Shown piece by piece: positions 9,438-17,722 of a DNA stretch of 64,000 nt (positions are counted from its first letter, which is position 1; each line of letters begins with the position of its first letter). The notes under the pieces were generated by a model, which worked only from the letters and a program-made list of their open reading frames with translations, made no database searches and was not told the DNA's origin. The stretch is from Nesterenkonia sp. (GTDB lineage Bacteria; Actinomycetota; Actinomycetes; Actinomycetales; Micrococcaceae). Location of the stretch: positions 62,001 to 126,000 of the forward strand of contig NZ_JAJUJJ010000001.1 of assembly GCF_029265375.1 (NCBI RefSeq). Reading direction: 5' to 3'. Made by a program: the position numbers and the translations under genes.

Positions 9438-9929
9438 TCAGTAGCGTCTCACAGCATCGGGATTCTCGGTCAGCTCCCGCCGGACCTCACCGGCGATGCG
9501 CCGCTCGACGATGAAGCTGAGGAACGGCACCACGCCGCCGAGCACGATGGTGATCAGCCGGCCGAGCTTCCAGCTCATCAGGTACCAGAGCCGGAAGCCG
9601 GCGATGACGTAGACCACGTAGATCCATCCGTGGATCACCGCTACCCAGTAGGAGATGCCCTCTCCCCCGCTGACGGAGTCCTGTGGGTGGAATCCGAGGC
9701 TGTTGGGCTCGCCGTCGATGGTGGTGCCGCCGGCGTAGAGCTCGTAGCCGAACCCGTAGTCCATGATCATCTTGGCCACCAGGATCAGCAGCATGATCCC
9801 GGTGACGAAGGCGAAGACCCGGTAGAAGGTCAGCGAGCCGCTGATCTGGTCCAAAGTGCCGGCGAACCGTCGGGTCTTCGGCCGCGGCGGGGCGGGTGGG
9901 ATGTCCGGGTGCTCGTCATTGATCGTCAT
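9438..9929 (-). CDS. DUF3817 integral membrane protein
   Basis: 163 aa from the ATG at 9929. A longer frame upstream is only overlap with the surf1 coding region. After a proline-rich cytoplasmic N-terminus there are three to four membrane helices (FYRVFAFVTGIMLLILVAKM, SYWVAVIHGWIYVVYVIAG, GRLITIVLGGVVPFLSFIVE). HGWIYVVYV and VPFLSFIVERR are typical of the actinobacterial DUF3817 family, whose function is unknown. It overlaps the surf1 end by 14 bp and so is likely translated from the same message. Pairing with SURF1, an assembly factor for cytochrome oxidase, suggests a membrane or respiratory role, but that is only context. Confidence 0.85.
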   Translation of the reverse strand: MTINDEHPDIPPAPPRPKTRRFAGTLDQISGSLTFYRVFAFVTGIMLLILVAKMIMDYGFGYELYAGGTTIDGEPNSLGFHPQDSVSGGEGISYWVAVIHGWIYVVYVIAGFRLWYLMSWKLGRLITIVLGGVVPFLSFIVERRIAGEVRRELTENPDAVRRY

Positions 9930-10749
9930 CAGTCGTCCTTTCGGCCAGCCGGCGCTTGCGCAGCTGCTCTGCGCGCCACTGCTCTTCCCATTCGCGGTCC
10001 AGGCGCTCCTCCTCCAGCTGCCGCAGGTGGGCGTCTTTGACCATCCTCCACCACAGGTAGAACGCGAAGGCCGCAAAGACGATCCATTCCAGGGCGTAGA
10101 AGAGGTTGAGCCAGTTGATCTCGCTGTCCTCCGGCTGCGGACCGACCCATACCGTCTCCAGCGGAGATCCTTCGGCCGCGGTACCGGTGAAGTCCACCAC
10201 GAATCCGGAGTAGGAGTCGGTGTCCCACAGGTTGATCAGCTCGGCCACCGAGAGTGTCGGCAGCACTCCGGCCGGCATCTCGCGCGGTCCGGGCCCCGGC
10301 GCCTCGGTGGGCAGCAGCCGCCCCTGCAGGCTCAGCTGCCCCGAGGGCGGTTCTCCGACGTCGTCGTAGGTCTCTGACCAGCCGCGGACCACCGGGATCA
10401 CTTCGCCGCCGGGGGCGCCGTCGACCGCGAATGCAGCCACCGCCCAGTAGCCGTTCTCCCCGTTGAACAGCCGGTCTGCGATCATCACCTGGGTGCCCTC
10501 TTCGAATCGGCCGGTGAGGGTGACGATGCGGTCCGCCTGCGCCGTGGTCATCGCCCGGCCCGGTTCGTAGATCGCGGTCAGCTCCACCGGGGTCTCTGTA
10601 TCTGCCGGCGTCTGTCCGCGCTCTGTGCGGGACTGGTCGAACTGCCAGGCGGAGAGCACCACGAACACGCTGGCCAGCACCAGGGCGAGGATCAGCAGGG
10701 CGATCCACTTGGGCTGGCGGGCAGTCGCCATCATTGACGAAGAGGGCAC
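9916..10749 (-). CDS. SURF1 family protein (cytochrome oxidase biogenesis)
   Basis: 277 aa with an N-terminal transmembrane helix (IALLILALVLASVFVVLSAW), an extracytoplasmic domain and a second helix near the C-terminus (ALEWIVFAAFAFYLWWRMV), the classic SURF1 topology. Motifs include VTLTGRFEEGTQVMI, VIPVVRGWS and the final basic tail. SURF1 proteins help insert haem into or assemble aa3-type cytochrome c oxidase in the cytoplasmic membrane. A TATCCT -10 sits exactly 6 nt before the GTG, so I keep this GTG and predict a leaderless mRNA; ATGs five and six codons later are less likely. Confidence 0.9.
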   Translation of the reverse strand: MPSSSMMATARQPKWIALLILALVLASVFVVLSAWQFDQSRTERGQTPADTETPVELTAIYEPGRAMTTAQADRIVTLTGRFEEGTQVMIADRLFNGENGYWAVAAFAVDGAPGGEVIPVVRGWSETYDDVGEPPSGQLSLQGRLLPTEAPGPGPREMPAGVLPTLSVAELINLWDTDSYSGFVVDFTGTAAEGSPLETVWVGPQPEDSEINWLNLFYALEWIVFAAFAFYLWWRMVKDAHLRQLEEERLDREWEEQWRAEQLRKRRLAERTTDDDQ

Positions 10750-10755
10750 CGTTCA

Positions 10756-10761
10756 AGGATA
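10756..10761 (-). promoter_or_regulatory. -10 element of surf1 (leaderless)
   Basis: TATCCT followed by 6 nt and the GTG start of surf1. No clear -35. Confidence 0.45.
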
Positions 10762-10843
10762 CGTGGGGCGCCGCGATGTTTTCTACGCGAGGTAGAAGAG
10801 CGCCGATTTCTGCTCTGCCCCGTGCGGTGTCAAGATGGGTTCC

Positions 10844-11488
10844 ATGATGCGACTGGACCACGTCTCCTTTGCGGTCGGCCCCGATGGCATGGACGCCACG
10901 GTCGAGAGAATCACCGATGCCCTCGGTGTGGACCGGGTCAAGGGCGGCATTCACCCGCGCTTCGGCACGGCCAATGCCATCATCCCGCTGGCCAACCGCC
11001 AGTATCTGGAGGTGGTGGAGGTGCTGGACCATCCCAGCGCTGACAAGGCGCCGTTCGGTCAGGCGGTGCGCAACCGCTCGCAGATCGGCGGCGGATGGAT
11101 GGGCTGGTGCGTGACCGTGGACGACCTGACTCCCTTTGAGGAGCGGCTGGGTCGGCGCAGCGTGCCGGGGAACCGCAAGTTTCCCGACGGCCAGGAGCTG
11201 ACCTGGCAGCAGATCGGCATCAAGGGACTGATTGCCGATCCTCAGGTGCCCTATCTGCTGCGTTGGGATGAGGGCACCGAGCACCTGCATCCTTCGCGCG
11301 CATACGAGCCGCAGGCCAAACTGGTGAAGCTCTCAATCGCCGGCTCCCCGCAGCGGGTGGCTGACTGGCTGGGTGAGCCCGACGCTGATCCGTTCGACGA
11401 CGTCGCCGTGGAGTGGGTGGCTCCGTCGGGGACCCCGGGGATTATGAGCGTGACATTCGAGACCCCCAAGGGCAGCGTCACCATCTGA
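10844..11488 (+). CDS. VOC-family (glyoxalase-like) protein
   Basis: About 214 aa from ATG 10844. I choose this start because a CAAGAT -10-like hexamer lies 7 nt upstream; an in-frame ATG three codons earlier is also possible. MRLDHVSFAVGPDGMDAT is the first beta-alpha element of the vicinal-oxygen-chelate fold, and DALGV and RQYLEVVEV belong to the same module. Proteins of this 'glyoxalase-like domain' group are common in actinobacteria without a known substrate. It is monocistronic and convergent with panD. Metal ligands cannot be assigned confidently. Confidence 0.75.
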   Translation: MMRLDHVSFAVGPDGMDATVERITDALGVDRVKGGIHPRFGTANAIIPLANRQYLEVVEVLDHPSADKAPFGQAVRNRSQIGGGWMGWCVTVDDLTPFEERLGRRSVPGNRKFPDGQELTWQQIGIKGLIADPQVPYLLRWDEGTEHLHPSRAYEPQAKLVKLSIAGSPQRVADWLGEPDADPFDDVAVEWVAPSGTPGIMSVTFETPKGSVTI

Positions 11489-11524
11489 GGCCCGGCCTGG
11501 ACGGCTGCTGCGAGGCAGTGACGC

Positions 11525-11947
11525 TCAGTTGAGCGTGGCGCTGCGCGGATCCATCTGGTCAGCCGCCCCGGGCACCGGCTGTGCCAGATCATCGCCGAGG
11601 GCGACGATGCGGTTGTTCTCATCGACGTGCACCACACGGGCACGGTGCTCGGCGATCTCCGCCTCGGTGCCCATCTGGTAGCTGATGATGATCACCAGGT
11701 CCCCGGGGCTGACCAGGTGCGCGGCTGCTCCATTGATGCCGATGACGCCGGATCCGCGTTCGCCGGCGATGGTGTAGGTCTCCAGGCGGTTTCCGTTGGT
11801 GATGTCCACCACCTGGACCTTCTCGCCCTCCAGGATTCCGGCGGCGTCCAGCAGCTCGGCGTCCACGGTGATGGACCCGACGTAGTGCAGATCTGCGTGG
11901 GTGACGGTGGCGCGGTGGATCTTCCCGCCCAGGACTGTTCTCAGCAT
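11525..11947 (-). CDS. panD: Aspartate 1-decarboxylase
   Basis: 140 aa. It makes beta-alanine from L-aspartate for pantothenate and coenzyme A. The self-processing site is YVGSITVD, giving cleavage between Gly24 and Ser25 and a pyruvoyl group on Ser25. GINGAAAHL and [10 protein letters not shown] are conserved core motifs, and Lys9/Tyr-type active-site residues are in place. It has a start ATG with no strong ribosome site. The gene stands 44 bp from the DUF1461 gene upstream and could be its distal partner. The C-terminal tail of ~15 residues is longer than in E. coli. Confidence 0.97.
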   Translation of the reverse strand: MLRTVLGGKIHRATVTHADLHYVGSITVDAELLDAAGILEGEKVQVVDITNGNRLETYTIAGERGSGVIGINGAAAHLVSPGDLVIIISYQMGTEAEIAEHRARVVHVDENNRIVALGDDLAQPVPGAADQMDPRSATLN

Positions 11948-11991
11948 AGCCCTGACATCATCTCAGAGGCCGGCCTCGGCCGCCAGCTGGG

Positions 11992-13356
11992 TCAGCTCGC
12001 GGCCGAGGAGTTCAGCTCTTCGATCAGCTTCTCGCGGCGGCGCTGGTGCACCTCCGCCAGGCGGTCTGCCCGGCGGGCGCGCCGCCGTTTGGTGGGCCAG
12101 GTGACCAGCAGCGCCACCAGGCTGAACAGCAGCACCAGTGCGGCGATCCAGATGCCGGCGTCGATCCAGAACTGGGTGGGGTAGAGCCGGATCAGCGTGT
12201 AGTCGTCGGGGAAGGCCCAGTTTCCGCTGAAGAACACGGTGTGGAACTCAGTGAAGAACCGCTGCCAGTCCAGGAAGGCGAGCACGGCCGCGGCGATCAT
12301 CAGCGCGATGGTGCCCCAGGCGCCGGCGAAGACGCCGCGGGCGAACCCGCCGGGACGCCATGAGCGCAGCAGCAGCGCGAAGATCAGGGTGAGCACCAGC
12401 AGGCCGAGACCGACCAGCATGGCGATCCAGACCAGCTGCTTGACATCGACCATGTGGGCGACCTCGTTGAGGTCATCGCCCGAGGAGGTGAACAGGGGTT
12501 CGCCCTCAGGCCCGGTGAGGTCTGCAAGGTAGCGGTAATTGGCCAGGTTGAACAGGAAGTCCATGCCGTAGGAGCCGTAGAGCATACGGTCCTCCAGGGT
12601 GAAGCCGTGGGCGTCGTCGGGGAACCCGGGACGCTGATAGGTGACCCAGAGGAAGACCGGAGTGCCGACCAGCCGGATCGCGGCGACCACGAACAGCACG
12701 GGGGTGAAGATGGCGATCAGCACGGTGAGGAACCGGGAGATTCCGCGCTTGGACTTGGTCACCTCCTCCTCGATGTCAGCCTCGGTGATCTCTTCATTGG
12801 AGGCGGCGTGCTTCGCCGGCGAGGCAGCTGTGCCCGTCGCCGGGGCTCGAGCCGGCATGGTGCCGGAGGTGGTGCCCACCCCGACTCCGGCAGCCCCCGC
12901 GGCGGCCGGGCCTGCTGCGGCCTGACCTGCGGGCGCGGCCTGCTCAGCCGGGGGCACAACGGTGGTGGGCTGCTCCTGAGCAGAGGCCGGAGCGTCGGCC
13001 GAGGCCGCTTGGGCCGCATCGACCTTGTCGGCCGAGGATGCGGATCGGGCCGCGGCGAGCTCCTCAGAGAGCGACCGGGTGGCGGAGTCATCCTGCGGGG
13101 GCACCGCAGTGGTGGGCTGTTCGCCGGCGTCGGCGGGCGGCGCGGCGGCAGGCTCCGTCGAGGCAGAGGGCGAGGCGCTGCCGTCGTCGTCGTTGTCCGA
13201 AGGGCTGGGGGTCGGTTCCTTCTCCAGCCGGTCCTCCGGGAAGTCGGGCTCCTCGGATGCGAAGGCGCCGTAGTCGAGTCCGGACTCGAACTCCCTGTCC
13301 CGCCCTTCGGCGCCGCCGGGTTCGGAATCGCGCGTCTCGTCAGGGTTCTGGCTCAT
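11992..13356 (-). CDS. TIGR01906/DUF1461-family membrane protein with disordered N-terminus
   Basis: 454 aa from ATG 13356, which has GGAGAGG 5 nt upstream; the in-frame GTG at 13371 lies inside that ribosome site and is rejected. Residues 1-~205 are a low-complexity cytoplasmic region rich in Ala, Pro, Glu and Thr with two near repeats, EQPTTAVPP and EQPTTVVPP. The remainder has four or five membrane helices (FLTVLIAIFTPVLFVVAAI and others) with LVTWPTKRRR at the end. YQRPGFPDDAHGFTLEDR is typical of the integral-membrane TIGR01906 family, function unknown. The TTxVPP segments could be Ser/Thr kinase targets; that is speculation. Confidence 0.82.
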   Translation of the reverse strand: MSQNPDETRDSEPGGAEGRDREFESGLDYGAFASEEPDFPEDRLEKEPTPSPSDNDDDGSASPSASTEPAAAPPADAGEQPTTAVPPQDDSATRSLSEELAAARSASSADKVDAAQAASADAPASAQEQPTTVVPPAEQAAPAGQAAAGPAAAGAAGVGVGTTSGTMPARAPATGTAASPAKHAASNEEITEADIEEEVTKSKRGISRFLTVLIAIFTPVLFVVAAIRLVGTPVFLWVTYQRPGFPDDAHGFTLEDRMLYGSYGMDFLFNLANYRYLADLTGPEGEPLFTSSGDDLNEVAHMVDVKQLVWIAMLVGLGLLVLTLIFALLLRSWRPGGFARGVFAGAWGTIALMIAAAVLAFLDWQRFFTEFHTVFFSGNWAFPDDYTLIRLYPTQFWIDAGIWIAALVLLFSLVALLVTWPTKRRRARRADRLAEVHQRRREKLIEELNSSAAS

Positions 13357-13462
13357 CTTTCGCCTCTCCACGCATTGCTGTCCAGTGACCAGCCTAGAGC
13401 CAGGATTCGCGGCGATGTGGGACCGTGCGCGGAGAGTCGCGGGCTGAGCTGGGGCGAATGGT

Positions 13463-14452
13463 TCAGGCTGTGAGTTCGTGGTCGCCGGATTCGTGCTGAC
13501 CCAGGTCTCCGGTGACCCCTGCCCGGTGGGCTCGGGAGCCCAGGATCAGCGCGTATGCCCAGTAGCCGGCCAGCACTGCCGCGCCGATGCCGATTCGCAG
13601 CCAGTCCGGCCACGGTGCGGGGGTGACGAAGCCCTCCACCACGCCTGCGACCAGCAGCACCAGAACCAGGCCGATGGCTACCGTGATCAGCCGCCGGGCC
13701 TCACCGGCGAGCGCGGAGAGCCGGGTGCGCTGCCCCGGAGCCACCCAGGCCCAGAAGATCCGCAGCCCTGCCGCGGCTGCCACGAAGATGGCGGTGAGCT
13801 CCATCAGTCCGTGCGGCAGAATGCTGAGCCAGAAGTCAGCTGCTGCTCCTTGTTCGTACATCACACCGGCGGCGATGCCGACCGAGACGCTGTTGACCCC
13901 CAGGATGAACAGGGGCCAGATGCCGCTGACTCCGAAGGCAACGCACTGGGCGGCGATCCAGGCGTTGTTGGTCCACACCTGAGAGGCGAAGGACGAGCTG
14001 GGGTGCTCTGAGTAGTAGTCCACGAACCCCTGCTGGGCATACTGCTGACGCGCCTCCGCGGGCATGATCATATCCAGCTGGGGGTGCTGATGGGTCCAGT
14101 ATCCCGCTGCCGCTGCCACCGCCAGGAACAGCACTGCGATGACCACGGTCAGCCAACGCAGCCGGTAGAACGCCACCGGGAGTGTCTGGGTGAAGAAATA
14201 GGCCATGGCCGTCAGCGGGTTCTCTCCCCCGCCGGTCAGATGCGCCCGGGCCCGGCCCAGCCGCACCGACAGCTGAGCGGCCACGGGAGAGTCCGGCTCG
14301 GCGGCCTGCACTATTGAGAGGTGAGTGGAGGTCCGCTGGTAGAGCAGCAGCAGCTCATCGGCTTCGGCGGCGGAGAGCCGGCTGCGGCGGGCCAGCCGGT
14401 CCAGTCGGTCCCATTCTGGCTGGTGCACCGCGATGAACGCGTCAGTGTCCAC
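13463..14452 (-). CDS. SpoIIM-family (stage II sporulation protein M-like) membrane protein
   Basis: 329 aa from GTG 14452 with a strong AAGGAGG 6 nt upstream. An N-terminal soluble helical region (residues 1-100, with LLLYQRTSTHLSIV) precedes five to six membrane segments. QVWTNNAWIAAQCVAFG, GVNSVSVGIAAGVM and LPHGLMELTAIFVAAAAG are the conserved SpoIIM/DUF95 motifs. In non-sporulating actinobacteria this family is regularly divergent from an RDD-family gene, exactly as here (73 bp apart). The name does not imply sporulation; the molecular function is unknown. Confidence 0.9.
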   Translation of the reverse strand: MDTDAFIAVHQPEWDRLDRLARRSRLSAAEADELLLLYQRTSTHLSIVQAAEPDSPVAAQLSVRLGRARAHLTGGGENPLTAMAYFFTQTLPVAFYRLRWLTVVIAVLFLAVAAAAGYWTHQHPQLDMIMPAEARQQYAQQGFVDYYSEHPSSSFASQVWTNNAWIAAQCVAFGVSGIWPLFILGVNSVSVGIAAGVMYEQGAAADFWLSILPHGLMELTAIFVAAAAGLRIFWAWVAPGQRTRLSALAGEARRLITVAIGLVLVLLVAGVVEGFVTPAPWPDWLRIGIGAAVLAGYWAYALILGSRAHRAGVTGDLGQHESGDHELTA

Positions 14453-14513
14453 CTGTGGCCTCCTTCAGCCGGTGTGCTGGCCTTCTGCTCCACCCTACCG
14501 GCGGGCCAGCGGC

Positions 14514-14519
14514 TAGGCT
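14514..14519 (+). promoter_or_regulatory. -10 element of the RDD gene (leaderless)
   Basis: TAGGCT, then 6 nt, then the ATG of the RDD gene. Confidence 0.5.
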
Positions 14520-14525
14520 GGATCC

Positions 14526-15341
14526 ATGGGCAGCCGCAGTGTGATCACCGGGGAGGCAGTGGCACTTGATCTGCCTTCTGCCTCGCTGATCACCCGGGGC
14601 GCCTCGCTTCTGGTGGATCTGATCCTCTACTGGGCCATATTGGCAGCAGTGGTGCTGCTGAGCTCGTTCACCGTGCTCAACGCGGCTGACCCGGCTCTGC
14701 AGGCTGCGCTGGGCCTGGGGGCGATGGTCCTGTGCCTGGTGGTGGTGCCGATCGCGGTGGAGACGCTCTCGCGCGGGCGCTCGGTGGGAAAGCTGATCTT
14801 CGGCATCCGGACTGTGCGCGACGACGGCGGCTCGGTACGGCTGCGTCACTGCACAGTGCGGGGGCTGGCCGGGTTCGGCGAGATTTACCTGACGATGGGG
14901 CTGCTTCCGCTGATCACCGCGATGTTCACCGAGCGCACCAAACGCTTGGGCGATGTGATGGCCGGCACCTATGCGGTGCGGATGCGGCACCCCGCAGTGC
15001 CGCCGATGATGCTGCCGGTGCCCGCGCCCATGGGGGCCTGGGCGCAGATCGCTGATATCGGGCGGGTTCCCGATGAGCTGGCTGCTCGCGCGGCCCGGCT
15101 GCTGCGCGCCCTGCAGCAGGGCGGATCGAAGGTGAACCTGCCGGCGCTGACTGCTGCCGCGGATGCCTTGGCCGCTGATATGCAGCGGCATGTCTCCCCT
15201 GCTCCGCCGACGACGTCGTCGGTGGAGTTCCTCTCAGCGGTGATGGCCGAGCGCCGCAACCGGGAGTATCGGCGCCTGCGCCGGCAGGGACAGCGCATCG
15301 CCTCGCTGCAGCAGCGCATCCATGCCCTCCCCTACCCCTGA
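14526..15341 (+). CDS. RDD-family membrane protein
   Basis: 271 aa. The RDD domain spans residues ~10-160: ASLITRGASLLVDLILYW with the conserved Arg and Asp, then RGRSVGKLIFGIRTVRDDGG, then RTKRLGDVMAGTYAV. Three membrane helices are evident. The C-terminal ~110 residues form a soluble, basic helical tail (MAERRNREYRRLRRQGQRI). The role of RDD proteins is not settled; some act in ion homeostasis or salt tolerance. It is divergent from SpoIIM, which suggests joint function. Start is fixed by TAGGCT 6 nt upstream. Confidence 0.88.
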   Translation: MGSRSVITGEAVALDLPSASLITRGASLLVDLILYWAILAAVVLLSSFTVLNAADPALQAALGLGAMVLCLVVVPIAVETLSRGRSVGKLIFGIRTVRDDGGSVRLRHCTVRGLAGFGEIYLTMGLLPLITAMFTERTKRLGDVMAGTYAVRMRHPAVPPMMLPVPAPMGAWAQIADIGRVPDELAARAARLLRALQQGGSKVNLPALTAAADALAADMQRHVSPAPPTTSSVEFLSAVMAERRNREYRRLRRQGQRIASLQQRIHALPYP

Positions 15342-15351
15342 ACGGCCCGGC

Positions 15352-15454
15352 AACGCGGCCGAGAGCGGCCGGGGCTGTGCCCGGCCGCGGGGCCCTTCAG
15401 GCGTGAAGGCCGCGGTAACGCGGCCGAGAGGCGGCGCGGCATGTACGCGCCGCC
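15352..15454. terminator. Tandem hairpin modules between convergent RDD and ahcY
   Basis: Two modules 65 bp apart each begin with the 14-bp direct repeat AACGCGGCCGAGAG (15352-15365 and 15417-15430). The first runs into a 9-bp stem with a 6-nt loop (15365-15388, GCGGCCGGG/CCCGGCCGC). The second runs into a 9-bp stem with a 7-nt loop (15430-15454, GGCGGCGCG/CGCGCCGCC). A smaller CCTTCA-GGCG-TGAAGG hairpin lies between. They likely stop transcription from both sides. Confidence 0.6.
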
Positions 15455-15463
15455 GGGACCAAC

Positions 15464-16945
<1,482 letters not shown>

Positions 16946-16959
16946 GTGCAGGTCCTTCT

Positions 16960-17160
16960 TTATGGTGCGGGTGCGGCCAGCAGGGTGGGTACGCCGTGGC
17001 GGATCGGGTAGCGGCGCTGCGGGTCTTCGACGGCGATGAGGGCGTCGCCCTCCTGCCGCAGCGGGCTGCCGGTGACCGGACAGCGCAGGATGTTCAGGAT
17101 CTGCGGATGGATCTGCGCCGGCGGACGCTCAGTGTGCTCGGGCCGGTGGTCGGAGGGCAT
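16960..17160 (-). CDS. Trm112-family protein
   Basis: 66 aa, start fixed by a TAGTCT hexamer 6 nt before the [25 protein letters not shown] and [13 protein letters not shown] are the Trm112/UPF0434 signature. Only one Cys of the CPxC-type zinc knuckle is present (RCPVTG), so zinc binding is doubtful. Eukaryotic Trm112 activates methyltransferases; sitting directly before ahcY, which clears the methylation by-product, is suggestive but the bacterial role is not established. Confidence 0.88.
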   Translation of the reverse strand: MPSDHRPEHTERPPAQIHPQILNILRCPVTGSPLRQEGDALIAVEDPQRRYPIRHGVPTLLAAPAP

Positions 17161-17166
17161 AGTGCA

Positions 17167-17172
17167 AGACTA
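17167..17172 (-). promoter_or_regulatory. -10 element of the Trm112-ahcY unit (leaderless)
   Basis: TAGTCT, then 6 nt, then the Trm112 ATG. Confidence 0.5.
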
Positions 17173-17260
17173 TCGTCCGCATCTGGTGCGCAGGTTCCCC
17201 GATGTTCATCTGCGGACTCATCCAGGCGCACGCGCAGAGCGCGGGTGGGTTGAGGCGGCT

Positions 17261-17650
17261 CTATTCGCGCAGCAGACGGAGGTGGCCCCGGGTGATGCCG
17301 GGGTCGCCGTCGGGCGGGGAGAGTGGGCGGGGTGCTTCCCGTGCGGGGGCGGGCTGCCGGCTCTGCGCGGTGTCGGCGGCCTGCCGCGGATGCTCCCGGA
17401 CTGCCTCGGCCAGGGCCAGCAGGTCGTCGCCGGCATCCTCGGCGCCGCTGGGGTAGTCCAGGCGCAGCACCTCCCACCCGCGGGGCGGGTTCACCGAGTC
17501 GGCATGGCCGGCGCAGAGGTCATAGGTGTGGGGCTCGGCGTAGACGCTGATGGGCCCGACCACAATGGTTGAGTCTGCGTAGGAGTAGGTCAGGGTCGCC
17601 ACGGCGGGGCGGTCGCAGCTGCTCTTGGTGCATCGACGCTTGGAATCCAC
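17261..17650 (-). CDS. DUF3499 family protein
   Basis: About 129 aa from the GTG at 17650 (VDSKRRCTKSSCDRPAV), chosen because family members begin close to this Cys-rich motif; an in-frame GTG two codons earlier and a TTG at 17680 are alternatives. Four cysteines/histidines in RRCTKSSCDRPA and YDLCAGHADSV suggest a small metal-binding fold. The family is actinobacterial and of unknown function; the M. tuberculosis member is Rv3258c, next to whiB2. The last 50 residues are proline-rich and poorly conserved. It follows DUF5719 in the same direction. Confidence 0.88.
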   Translation of the reverse strand: MDSKRRCTKSSCDRPAVATLTYSYADSTIVVGPISVYAEPHTYDLCAGHADSVNPPRGWEVLRLDYPSGAEDAGDDLLALAEAVREHPRQAADTAQSRQPAPAREAPRPLSPPDGDPGITRGHLRLLRE

Positions 17651-17722
17651 AGCCACCGAGCCTACCCATCTGGTCGGCAAACTGGGCGGAGGCTGGGCGC
17701 AGCCGTGTCACCGCTGAGAGCG

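Noticed and set aside
9930..10076. Longer DUF3817 reading frame
   Set aside because: The extension lies entirely inside the surf1 gene in another frame and lacks the family pattern; ATG 9929 is the natural start.
13463..14452. Sporulation capacity because of the SpoIIM-like gene
   Set aside because: The family is widespread in non-sporulating actinobacteria next to RDD genes and nothing else here points to sporulation.
16946..16959. SAH riboswitch before ahcY
   Set aside because: Only 14 bp separate ahcY from the Trm112-like gene, with a plain ribosome site near the start.
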